Shown: positions 1-6,516 of the stretch, in pieces | Layout: every line of letters begins with the position of its first letter | Numbering within the stretch: position 1 is the stretch's first letter | NCBI GenBank assembly: GCA_027623875.1 | Contig: JAQBUS010000068.1 | Span: forward strand, 1-6,516 | Length of the DNA: 6,516 bases | Reading direction: 5' to 3' | Source of the DNA: Pseudomonadota bacterium | GTDB taxonomy: Bacteria > Pseudomonadota > Alphaproteobacteria > Rhodobacterales > Rhodobacteraceae | Program-made: the position numbers and the translations under genes | The notes under the pieces: generated by a model | The model's database searches: none | What the model was told of the DNA's origin: nothing | The model's input: the letters and a program-made list of their open reading frames with translations, nothing else

Positions 1-526
1 TTCTGATTGTTCTGCCATCAGCCAAAATTACCTGCATCGCTAGCACATTATCGGCCATTGTCCCATATTTTACGGTTGTTGTCCCACTAGCGCGAGTTGA
101 AGCCATTCCTCCTATAGAGGCATCGGCACCGGGATCTACAGAAAAAAATAAGCCTGTACTTTTTAGCTGTTCATTAAGCTCCATTCGAGTAATACCAGGT
201 TGTACTACCGCAACCATATCTTCTTGATCTATAGATAAAACGTTTTTCATTTTGGTTAAATCAACAGTTACTCCACCATTTATAGCTAGGCTATGCCCCT
301 CTAATGAAGTACCAGTTCCCCAAGGAATGACAGGGCAGTTAAATTTGGAACATATTTCTAGGATATTACTAATGTCTTCCGCGGTCTCTGGATATATGAC
401 TGCGTCTGGTGGCATATGTGGAAAATATGCCTCTGAGCGGCCATGAATATCTCGGTCGGACGTAGAGGTGGTAAGTTTTTCTCCTAACAATTCCTTGAGA
501 ATTGTGATTGTTTCTGAGTTATTCAT
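1..526 (-). CDS. FAD-linked oxidase, D-lactate dehydrogenase (cytochrome) / GlcD-like, N-terminal part
   Basis: The gene starts at an ATG whose first base is 526 and runs off the left edge, so 175 codons of a family usually about 460-480 residues long are visible. The visible part is the FAD_binding_4 (PCMH-type) domain. It has the dinucleotide-binding stretch PWGTGTSLEGH at residues 68-78, a strand-rich segment with VAVVQPGITRMEL at 106-116, and the signature DPGADASIGGMASTRASGT at 131-149 followed by KYGTMADNVL. That wording is closest to D-lactate dehydrogenase (cytochrome)/LDHD proteins, which oxidise D-lactate or related D-2-hydroxyacids to 2-oxoacids and pass electrons to cytochrome c or quinone. 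Glycolate oxidase subunit GlcD is the main alternative, and the substrate-binding C-terminal domain that would help decide is outside the window. No signal peptide is seen. The ribosome site is weak: AAGG lies 8 nt before the ATG. The gene is divergent from the ClC gene and shows no damage in the visible part. The family assignment is firm; the substrate is inferred. Confidence 0.86.
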   Translation of the reverse strand, partial: MNNSETITILKELLGEKLTTSTSDRDIHGRSEAYFPHMPPDAVIYPETAEDISNILEICSKFNCPVIPWGTGTSLEGHSLAINGGVTVDLTKMKNVLSIDQEDMVAVVQPGITRMELNEQLKSTGLFFSVDPGADASIGGMASTRASGTTTVKYGTMADNVLAMQVILADGRTIR

Positions 527-554
527 TATATGTGCCTTTTTACTAACCTCTTGC

Positions 555-583
555 CTTATAGACTAGAGCTAATTTATTGTGAT
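555..583 (-). promoter_or_regulatory. Possible sigma-70-type promoter for the FAD-linked oxidase gene
   Basis: Read on the minus strand, ATCACA (578-583, four of six matches to the -35 consensus) is followed after exactly 17 nt by TATAAG (555-560, five of six matches to the -10 consensus). Transcription would begin near 548, giving a leader of about 20 nt before the ATG at 526. The -35 box overlaps the GTG proposed as the first start codon of the divergent ClC gene. AT-rich DNA yields such matches by chance, so this is a candidate only. Confidence 0.3.
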
Positions 584-2282
584 TGAAAGTGGAGAGAGAA
601 GTTTGGCCCCATCAATAAAGAACCTGTTACTGAAGCCATTTTTGGGATTTCGTTTTGCTGCAATAGCAATTGTATCAGGAGTCCGGCGTCAAGGGATCGT
701 ACAAATTAACTTTTGGTTTGTAGCTTTAGTTATTGGATTGTGTTCTGGGTTTGCGTCCATCGTATTTAGGAAAGGAATAGAAACGCTTCAAAACTTTCTT
801 TATGGGGATGGAGGAAAGGGAAGCTTTCTTGAGGTGGTTTCTAGCTTAGATTGGTATTGGCTAGTTTTAATTCCGATGGTGGGCGGATTAATAGTTGGTT
901 TGATTCTGGATAAGTTTACTCCAGACGCCCGGGCTAGATCGGTTGCTGATACGATCGAAGATAGTTCATTAAATGGTAGCCGGGTATCAATAAAAGAAGG
1001 TATAGCTTCTTCGCTTGCGTCGCTTCTTACTTTAGGTTCTGGTGGTTCATCTGGTCGAGAAGGTCCAGTAGTCCATATGGCCTCAGTCATATCGAGTTAG
1101 GTTTGTAGCAAGTTTCAGTTTGATGTGATTACTAACAGAGATTTATTGGGGTGTGCCGTTGCCGCAGCAGTTTCTGCCAGTTTCAATGCTCCTATAGCTG
1201 GAACGTTATTTGCTCTAGAAGTTGTATTGCGACATTTTGTGATGCATGCCTTTGCGCCTATTGTTATAGCCAGTGTTACAGGCACAGTACTTAACCGTCT
1301 TACATTTGGTGATGTTACAGAATTTTCTCTCCCTGAGAGCAATGCTCTTATCTTTTATACAGAGCTTCCAGCATTTATTCTTCTAGGTTTGCTCTGTGGT
1401 ATAGTGGCAGTTATTATGATGACATCGATATTTTGGACGGAGGATATTGCTTCTGCGTTGCAGGAATTGACCTCTATAAAGCGATGGATTAGGCCTGCAC
1501 TAGCCGGAGGACTTATAGGAATTATTGCGATCTGGTTTCCGCAGGTAGTTGGTGTAGGATATGATACGATTTCAGCAGCACTGACCGGGTCACTTCTTTT
1601 GCATGATGCTATTATATTTGCTGTTTTAAAAGTGATTGCTGTTTCTATAACTCTTGGTGGAAGAATGGGAGGGGGAATTTTTTCTCCGTCATTAATGCTC
1701 GGTTCTTTAACAGGGTTGGCATTTGGGTTGATAGCCGCAAGTATATTTCCGACGATATCTGGAGAACAGACTATTCACGCGTTAGCAGGAATGGGGGCAG
1801 TGGCAGCTGCTGTGTTAGGAGCGCCTATATCGACAACACTAATTGTCTTTGAGTTAACGGGAGATTGGCAAATTGGCCTCGCTGTTATGATAGCTGTTGC
1901 ATTTTCGACTATTACTTCGCGTCGACTAGTTGGCGGATCTTTTTTCTTATCCCAGTTGGAGCGTAGAGGAATTCATTTAGCTAAAGGTTCTTAAACTTAT
2001 ATTCTATCTTTGCTAAAAGTTACCAATCTTATCAGACCCGTTGGCGATCTCGAAATATCTCAAAAAACTTTTTTAAGTTTAACTTTAGAGGAGGGAAATT
2101 ACGTTACCTCAAGATCTACCCTAGAAGATGCGATGCCTATTTTTGAAATTAAGAATCTGGACTTTATCCCAGTTATATCTGATAGCGCGAGAAAAAATAT
2201 TGTTGGTATTTTGTACTTTGTTGATGCCCTCAGGGAGTACAATGCGGCACTTGTCGCGAATGCTTCTGAGGAACATTCTTAA
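579..2282 (+). pseudogene. ClC-family chloride channel/transporter with C-terminal CBS-like tail, interrupted by two in-frame stop codons
   Basis: One reading frame carries a whole ClC protein of about 566 residues, but codon 174 is TAG (1098-1100) and codon 472 is TAA (1992-1994). No frameshift is needed. Intact ClC proteins are homodimeric membrane proteins that move chloride, often in exchange for protons. Visible landmarks are the first membrane helix near residues 45-62; GSGGSSGREGP ending at 163, with gating glutamate E161; SASFNAPIAG and FALEVVL around 197-217; GRMGGGIFSPS with chloride-site F368; and helices up to the RRL-GG-SFFLSQLERRG segment. After the second stop, about 90 residues look like one CBS-like regulatory region (TLEDAMPIFEIKNLDFIPV). 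V215 stands where E. coli ClC has its internal proton glutamate (E203), so coupling would be uncertain even if the protein were made. The start is ambiguous: GTG 579 lacks a ribosome site, while in-frame TTG 603 follows GGAGAG (591-596). The first stop removes most of the membrane core, so I call it a pseudogene. Readthrough, strain variation or assembly error remain possible. Confidence 0.82.
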
Positions 2283-2313
2283 GGGTTTTAGTTCAGCTTT
2301 TTACTTTATTAGC

Positions 2314-4089
2314 TTATAAGGGGCTGGTAGCCTTACGTAGCCAATTCAAGGCTTTTCCTTCAACTCTGACTTCTGTCTGAATTTTCTTGTGATAGCTGTT
2401 TATCCATTTGATTTCTTTAGCATCAAGTAGTTTTTTTATTATTAATCTTTTATCAATTGGCACCATGGTAATGGTCTCAAATTCTAACATTTCCTTCCCC
2501 ATATACTTATTTTTTGATAAAGACTTTTTGACAATTAGTAAGTTTTCTATGCGAATGCCAAAATTATTTTCAAGATAAAAACCTGGTTCATTTGAAACAA
2601 TCATTCCCTCCGCTAATGCGGTCGCACTTGCTTTGCTAATCCTTTGGGGGCCTTCATGGACACTAAGGTAAGAACATACACCATGCCCTGTACCATGATT
2701 GTAATCTTGACCTATTTCCCAAAGTGGTATTCGAGCTATTGCGTCTATATCTCTGCCTGAGGTTCCAGAAGGAAATCGAAGCTTACTTATGGCAATCATT
2801 CCCTTTAATACTCTAGTAAAAAGATGTTTCTTTTCTTTTGAAACACTTCCAACCGGAATTGTCCTTGTGATGTCTGTTGTTCCATCTAGGTATTGGCCGC
2901 CTGAATCTACTAATAGTAAATCGCCATTTTCAACTTTTCTATTTGAACGGCTTGTGACTCGATAGTGCGCCATTGCACCATTTGGGCCAGACCCAGCTAT
3001 TGTTTCAAAGCTAATATCTTTAAAGTACTTGATTTTTCTGCGAAGATCCTCAAGTTTTTTGACTGTTTCTATCTCTGTAAACATTCCTGGTGTTTGGGCA
3101 TCAAGCCAGCAGAGAAATTCTACCATTGCAGTAGCATCTCTCTTATGTGCTTTTTTTGTTCCTGAAATTTCAATTTTGTTTTTTTTTGCTTTTAGTAATA
3201 AGCAGGGATCATTTGAGAACATTGGTTTCTTTAACAAAGCTACTACTGAAAGAGGGGTCTTTTTAGGGTCGACTCTTGTGGTGCCGTCTAGATTTTTTAA
3301 ATGAAGATTAAAGCTTTGTGGCTTACAAAAAGTTGTGTGGTTTAATTGTTTGGAAGAGAAGTTTTTTAATTTAATAGGATCTATAAATAAATCCACGTTA
3401 CCTAAATCATTGATTATTGCTGTTGAATGAACAACAGGAACACGGGGGACGTCTGCCCCTCTTATGTTTAATAACCAGGCGATACTTTCTGGGTCAGTCA
3501 GGACACAGTTCTTTTGATTGGATGTTTTTAACAAGGTTGAAATTTGAAGGCATTTTTCTTTACTGCTTTTACCTGCAAACTTTAGTGGATGTTGAAAAAT
3601 AGCTTCTTTCGGTTTTAAGGGTTGATTGGTCCAAATTATATCGATTAAGTTCTCTACAGCTGTGAATTTAATTTTAGACGGATCAACTGTTTTTTTTATT
3701 TCGTCAATCTCTTGTTCAGTATGCAAGTCTGCGTCAAAGCCAATAGTTCCTGACTTTATATTCTTTGCAATCCATTGAGTAAGTGTGGTTTCAGGCCAGT
3801 GTACGATTTCGAACTCGTCTATGACTTGAGTCTTTACTTGAATTCGGTAACGACCATCAACGAACACAGCCGAGTTTTTTTGAAGTACACATGAAAATCC
3901 TGCAGATCCAGTGAAGCCAGTTAACCAAGCCAGGCGTTCATCACATTCTGCTACATATTCACTTTGAAAAAAATCACTTCTCGGTATTATAAAACCATCT
4001 AAATTATACGATTTCATTAACTTTCTTAAATGCGCTAATCTCTTTGGGACTTTATCCTTTTGATTTTTTTCGTCAAAGTTCTGTAACAT
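2314..4089 (-). CDS. Xaa-Pro aminopeptidase (aminopeptidase P, M24B family)
   Basis: This 591-residue protein is a metallopeptidase that removes the N-terminal residue from peptides with proline in second position, probably in the cytoplasm since no signal peptide is seen. It has the long three-domain form: two creatinase-like N-terminal domains (roughly residues 15-300), the M24 pita-bread catalytic domain (about 320-540) and the short C-terminal domain. All five metal ligands are visible: D395 (VDSGGQY), D406 (DGTTDITRT), H469 (HGTGH), E501 (NEPGF) and E515 (GIRIEN). The substrate histidines H375 (AMAHYR) and H478 (SVHEGP) are also present. One oddity is C472 in HGVCSYL, where the family normally has glycine (HGVGSYL). 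I chose the ATG at 4089 because CAGGAG (4101-4106) lies 11 nt upstream and the conserved start (RLAHLRKLM...DGFIIPRSDFFQSEYV) follows. An upstream in-frame TTG at 4131 would add 14 residues inside cobT. The gene starts 7 nt after the cobT stop and is probably co-transcribed with it. It converges on the ClC remnant with only 31 nt between them. Confidence 0.95.
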   Translation of the reverse strand: MLQNFDEKNQKDKVPKRLAHLRKLMKSYNLDGFIIPRSDFFQSEYVAECDERLAWLTGFTGSAGFSCVLQKNSAVFVDGRYRIQVKTQVIDEFEIVHWPETTLTQWIAKNIKSGTIGFDADLHTEQEIDEIKKTVDPSKIKFTAVENLIDIIWTNQPLKPKEAIFQHPLKFAGKSSKEKCLQISTLLKTSNQKNCVLTDPESIAWLLNIRGADVPRVPVVHSTAIINDLGNVDLFIDPIKLKNFSSKQLNHTTFCKPQSFNLHLKNLDGTTRVDPKKTPLSVVALLKKPMFSNDPCLLLKAKKNKIEISGTKKAHKRDATAMVEFLCWLDAQTPGMFTEIETVKKLEDLRRKIKYFKDISFETIAGSGPNGAMAHYRVTSRSNRKVENGDLLLVDSGGQYLDGTTDITRTIPVGSVSKEKKHLFTRVLKGMIAISKLRFPSGTSGRDIDAIARIPLWEIGQDYNHGTGHGVCSYLSVHEGPQRISKASATALAEGMIVSNEPGFYLENNFGIRIENLLIVKKSLSKNKYMGKEMLEFETITMVPIDKRLIIKKLLDAKEIKWINSYHKKIQTEVRVEGKALNWLRKATSPL

Positions 4090-4096
4090 TTGAAAG

Positions 4097-5962
4097 TTAA
4101 CTCCTGAGGTTTTTTCTCTTGGCTTTTTCAAATAAGCTTGCTAGCTGCTCTGTCATTGCCCCTGCCAGCTGTTCAATATCTGTTATAGTGACTGCTCTGC
4201 TATAGTAACGAGTTACGTCGTGCCCTATTCCCACGGCTATTAATTCTACGTTTGTCCGTTTTTCTATCATTGTTATAACATCTCTAAGATGCTTCTCTAG
4301 ATAGTTTGAAGAGTTAACAGACAGAGTCGAATCATCTACGGGCGCGCCATCACTTATAACCATTAAAATTTTACGAGATTCTTGTCGGTTCAATAATCTT
4401 CGATTTGCCCATTCTAGAGCCTCTCCATCGATATTCTCCTTAAGTAGCCCCTCTTTCATCATAAGCCCTAGATTTTGTCGAGCCCTTCGCGATGGTGCAT
4501 CAGCGGACTTGTAAATTATATGTCGTAGGTCATTCAAGCGTCCAGGTTGAGCTTTGCGGCCATCTTCAAGCCAATTTTCACGTGATTGCCCACCTTTCCA
4601 AGCTTTCGTAGTGAAACCCAGAATCTCTGTCTTAACCTGACATCGTTCCAGGGTGCGCGCTAAAACGTCTGCACAAATAGCAGCAATTGATATCGGCCTA
4701 CCACGCATTGAGCCGGAATTGTCCAGCAATAAAGTCACACAGGTATCTCTAAATTCTGTGTCTTTCTCGACCTTGAATGACAGAGGTGTGGTCGGGTTTG
4801 AGATTACTCTTGCCAACCTTCCGGCATCTAGTATTCCTTCCTCAAGATCAAACTCCCAGCTTCTATTTTGTTGAGCTTGAAGGCGCCTTTGTAGTTTATT
4901 AGCTAATCTAGATACGGCTCCTTTAAGTGGTTCGAGTTGCTGATCTAGGTAAAGTCTGAGACGTTCAAGTTCTTTTTGGTCGGATAAATCTTCAGCCTGA
5001 ATTTCTTCGTCAAATTTTGACGAGTAGACTTTATAATTTGGATCGGCTGCGGAATGAGATTGAGGTGGAGGGCGCTCAGTGGGTGCATCTCCCTCTGGCA
5101 CTTCACTTTCGTCGCTCAGTTCTGTGTCAGCTGAATCATCAAGATCAACAGTTGCCTGAGAGGAATCCTGCTCTTCATCTTGAGTTTGCTCGCTGGTTCC
5201 ATCGGCGTCTTCAGATCCGTCCTCTATGTCTGAATTGTTTTCATCGCTTTGATCTTCTTCGATTTGATCATTATCAGCATCATTTTCTGCATTTTCGTCT
5301 ACTTCATCGGGGTCATCACCAAGCTGATCCCCGTATCCCAAGTCCTTGATAATTTTTCTAGCGAATTTAGCAAATTTAAGTTGATCATCTAAAACTGTTT
5401 CAAGGGATTCCAAGTTGTCACCGGCGGATGTCTGGATAAAGTCTTTCCATAGGTTCATCACATTATTCGCAGCTGGCGGTAAGTCCCGACCAGTCGCAAG
5501 GTGTCTTATGAGGTATCCAGCAGCTACTGGTAGTGGAGCCTGTGACGCTTCGGTTAGCTGGCCATATCCCTTGCTCTCCGCCTCAAAAGAAATTTTTGAA
5601 TCAATATTTCCTGCTGTTCCCGGCATAGATTTCGCGCCAACTGCTTCACATCTAGCAGCCTCCATGGAGTCGTATAATTCTCGAGCCATGTTACCGAGAG
5701 GCTCGTATCGGGCATTAGTTGACGGGTTATGAAATCGTCGACGTAATGCGAATGCATCCGCATTGCCTCGAGCAAGTAGAACTTCATCTCTTGTCATTCG
5801 GCGAGTTACTTGGGGCAGGCTCAATTGGTCGTTGGACATTCCAGGAGGGTCTACAGAGAAAACCACGCCTAAATCAGGGTCATTCGCTAGAGCTTTTGTG
5901 GCTTCCGCCAACGCTTTTTTAAAAGGCTCCGCTGGATTTTTTTTATCAGAAATATTAGCCAA
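4097..5962 (-). CDS. cobT: Cobaltochelatase subunit CobT
   Basis: The product is 621 residues, within the usual range for CobT. With the AAA+ protein CobS it forms the ATP-driven part of the CobNST complex, which inserts Co2+ into hydrogenobyrinic acid a,c-diamide in aerobic cobalamin synthesis. It parallels BchD/ChlD of magnesium chelatase. The N-terminus has the family-typical NPAEPFKKALAEATKAL (residues 9-25). A very acidic Asp/Glu/Ser-rich linker spans about 216-292. The C-terminal third is a von Willebrand A domain with MIDAS motif D414-x-S416-x-S418 (LLLDNSGSMRG) and a second MIDAS aspartate at D538 (VISDGAPVDDS). Near the end are IGHDVTRYYSRAVTI and the closing GAMTEQLASLFEKA helix, all typical of CobT. 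The start is TTG at 5962, chosen because the conserved N-terminus begins straight after it and the next methionine (residue 42) would remove that region. The TTG overlaps the cobS stop by 8 nt and has only a weak ribosome site, so translation probably depends on coupling to cobS. No damage is seen. Confidence 0.95.
   Translation of the reverse strand: MANISDKKNPAEPFKKALAEATKALANDPDLGVVFSVDPPGMSNDQLSLPQVTRRMTRDEVLLARGNADAFALRRRFHNPSTNARYEPLGNMARELYDSMEAARCEAVGAKSMPGTAGNIDSKISFEAESKGYGQLTEASQAPLPVAAGYLIRHLATGRDLPPAANNVMNLWKDFIQTSAGDNLESLETVLDDQLKFAKFARKIIKDLGYGDQLGDDPDEVDENAENDADNDQIEEDQSDENNSDIEDGSEDADGTSEQTQDEEQDSSQATVDLDDSADTELSDESEVPEGDAPTERPPPQSHSAADPNYKVYSSKFDEEIQAEDLSDQKELERLRLYLDQQLEPLKGAVSRLANKLQRRLQAQQNRSWEFDLEEGILDAGRLARVISNPTTPLSFKVEKDTEFRDTCVTLLLDNSGSMRGRPISIAAICADVLARTLERCQVKTEILGFTTKAWKGGQSRENWLEDGRKAQPGRLNDLRHIIYKSADAPSRRARQNLGLMMKEGLLKENIDGEALEWANRRLLNRQESRKILMVISDGAPVDDSTLSVNSSNYLEKHLRDVITMIEKRTNVELIAVGIGHDVTRYYSRAVTITDIEQLAGAMTEQLASLFEKAKRKNLRS
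4101..4106 (-). promoter_or_regulatory. Ribosome binding site of the Xaa-Pro aminopeptidase, inside the end of cobT
   Basis: CAGGAG on the minus strand lies 11 nt upstream of the ATG at 4089 and overlaps the last codons of cobT. It favours this ATG over the upstream TTG at 4131. Ribosomes finishing cobT would pass directly over this site, which fits translational coupling. Confidence 0.6.
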
Positions 5963-6516
5963 GGCTCACTGAAGCTGCACTTTCTGGCAGTTCCTCATCA
6001 AAGCATCTTTGGTAGAACTCAGCTACTGTCTCACGTTCCAGCTCGTCACATTTGTTGAGAAAAGATGTTCTGAAAGCGTATCCTACATCATTAAATATTT
6101 CTGCATTGTGTGCCCAAGCGATTACGGTTCTTGGAGACATTACGGTTGAAAGATCACCGTTCATAAATGCCGTACGGGTCAGCTCGGCGACCGTAACCAT
6201 TTGGCTAACGATGTTTTTACCGGTTGCCGTTTTGTAAGATGGAGCTTTAGATAAAACTATTTCTGTTTCTACGTCATGGGGTAAATAGTTTAGTGTTGCG
6301 ACTAGAGACCAACGGTCCATTTGACCTTGATTTATCTGCTGTGTGCCATGATAAAGGCCTGTAGTATCCCCAAGCCCAACGGTATTTGCTGTAGAAAAAA
6401 TCCGAAAATAAGGGTGGGGGCTGATGACTTTATTTTGATCAAGTAAGGTTAACTTACCATCGGTTTCTAAGACTCGCTGGATAACAAACATAACGTCAGC
6501 ACGTCCAGCATCATAC
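5955..6516 (-). CDS. cobS: Cobaltochelatase subunit CobS, C-terminal part
   Basis: The reading frame is open to the right edge, so the 186 visible residues are the C-terminal part of a protein normally about 325-335 long. The gene's start lies outside the window, so the in-frame ATG at 6491 is an internal methionine. CobS is the MoxR-like AAA+ ATPase that forms a ring with CobT and powers cobalt insertion by CobN. The visible part begins at YDAGRADVMFVIQRVLE, just after the position where the family has its Walker B acidic pair. It continues with sensor-1-type RIFSTANT, GLGDTTGLYHGTQQIN, the arginine-containing GQMDRWS, and the conserved MSPRTVIAWAHNAEIF and FLNKCDELER. The last seems diagnostic for CobS rather than other MoxR ATPases. 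The Walker A motif is out of view. The stop codon lies within the first codons of cobT (8-nt overlap), consistent with stoichiometric, coupled synthesis of the two partners. Confidence 0.95.
   Translation of the reverse strand, partial: YDAGRADVMFVIQRVLETDGKLTLLDQNKVISPHPYFRIFSTANTVGLGDTTGLYHGTQQINQGQMDRWSLVATLNYLPHDVETEIVLSKAPSYKTATGKNIVSQMVTVAELTRTAFMNGDLSTVMSPRTVIAWAHNAEIFNDVGYAFRTSFLNKCDELERETVAEFYQRCFDEELPESAASVSLG

Noticed and set aside
252..446. Short plus-strand open frame within the FAD-linked oxidase region
   Set aside because: The opposite strand encodes a well-conserved FAD-binding domain over the same bases, so this is a shadow.
800..1090. Open frame on the minus strand opposite the first part of the ClC gene
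   Set aside because: It is the antisense shadow of a clearly conserved ClC region, and its low-complexity, proline-rich translation resembles no family I know.
1125..2282. Two separate genes (a ClC fragment from 1125 and a small CBS protein from 2010)
   Set aside because: Both stretches are in the same frame as 579-1097 and continue the ClC homology without a gap. No ribosome sites support independent starts at GTG 1125 or TTG 2010.
2283..2313. A bidirectional terminator between the convergent ClC and aminopeptidase genes
   Set aside because: The spacer is T-rich, but I find only a 4-bp AGCT pairing and the short palindrome CTTATAAG at the stop codon. Neither makes a convincing GC-rich hairpin.
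5085..5320. Degenerate GAT/GAA-type repeats in cobT as a possible tandem repeat or recombination site
   Set aside because: The bases follow from an acidic linker, which is normal for CobT proteins. No exact repeat unit recurs in phase.
5017..5349. Open frame of 110 codons on the plus strand, His/Arg/Leu-rich
   Set aside because: It mirrors the Asp/Glu/Ser-rich linker of cobT. GAT/GAA/TCA repeats read backwards give His- and Leu-rich nonsense and rarely stops.

Overview
The window looks like a chromosomal piece of a fairly AT-rich alphaproteobacterium. Three lines of evidence support this: the CobS-CobT pair of the aerobic (CobNST) cobaltochelatase, a ~590-residue three-domain Xaa-Pro aminopeptidase, and a ClC-family gene whose wording (SASFNAPIAGTLFALEVVL) resembles alphaproteobacterial members. 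The lineage is an inference from protein resemblance and base composition. Nothing in the window fixes a genus.

Layout, left to right. (1) Positions 1-526, minus strand: the N-terminal 175 codons of a FAD-linked D-lactate dehydrogenase/glycolate-oxidase-type protein, cut by the window edge. (2) A 52-bp divergent spacer with a plausible minus-strand promoter. (3) Positions 579-2282, plus strand: a ClC chloride channel/transporter gene with a C-terminal CBS-like tail. It is recognisable end to end in one reading frame but is interrupted by two in-frame stops, TAG at 1098 and TAA at 1992. (4) Positions 2314-6516, minus strand: a tight cluster read in the order cobS (3' part only), cobT, Xaa-Pro aminopeptidase. 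cobS and cobT overlap by 8 nt. The aminopeptidase ATG lies 7 nt beyond the cobT stop, with its Shine-Dalgarno sequence inside the end of cobT. This strongly suggests one transcript with translational coupling.

CobS (AAA+ ATPase) and CobT (von Willebrand A/MIDAS protein with an acidic linker) act together, with CobN, to drive ATP-dependent cobalt insertion into hydrogenobyrinic acid a,c-diamide in aerobic cobalamin synthesis. CobN is not in the window. The metal-dependent aminopeptidase probably shares the transcript without belonging to the pathway. The ClC gene and the FAD oxidase are divergent neighbours with no evident functional link to it.

I see no sign of a new defence, mobile or RNA-based system here. 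The most unusual observation is the ClC gene: two clean in-frame nonsense codons and no frameshift. This fits very recent pseudogenisation, strain-level variation in an assembly, or (less likely) stop-codon readthrough. There are no tRNA or rRNA genes, CRISPR arrays, insertion sequences or long repeats that I can support.
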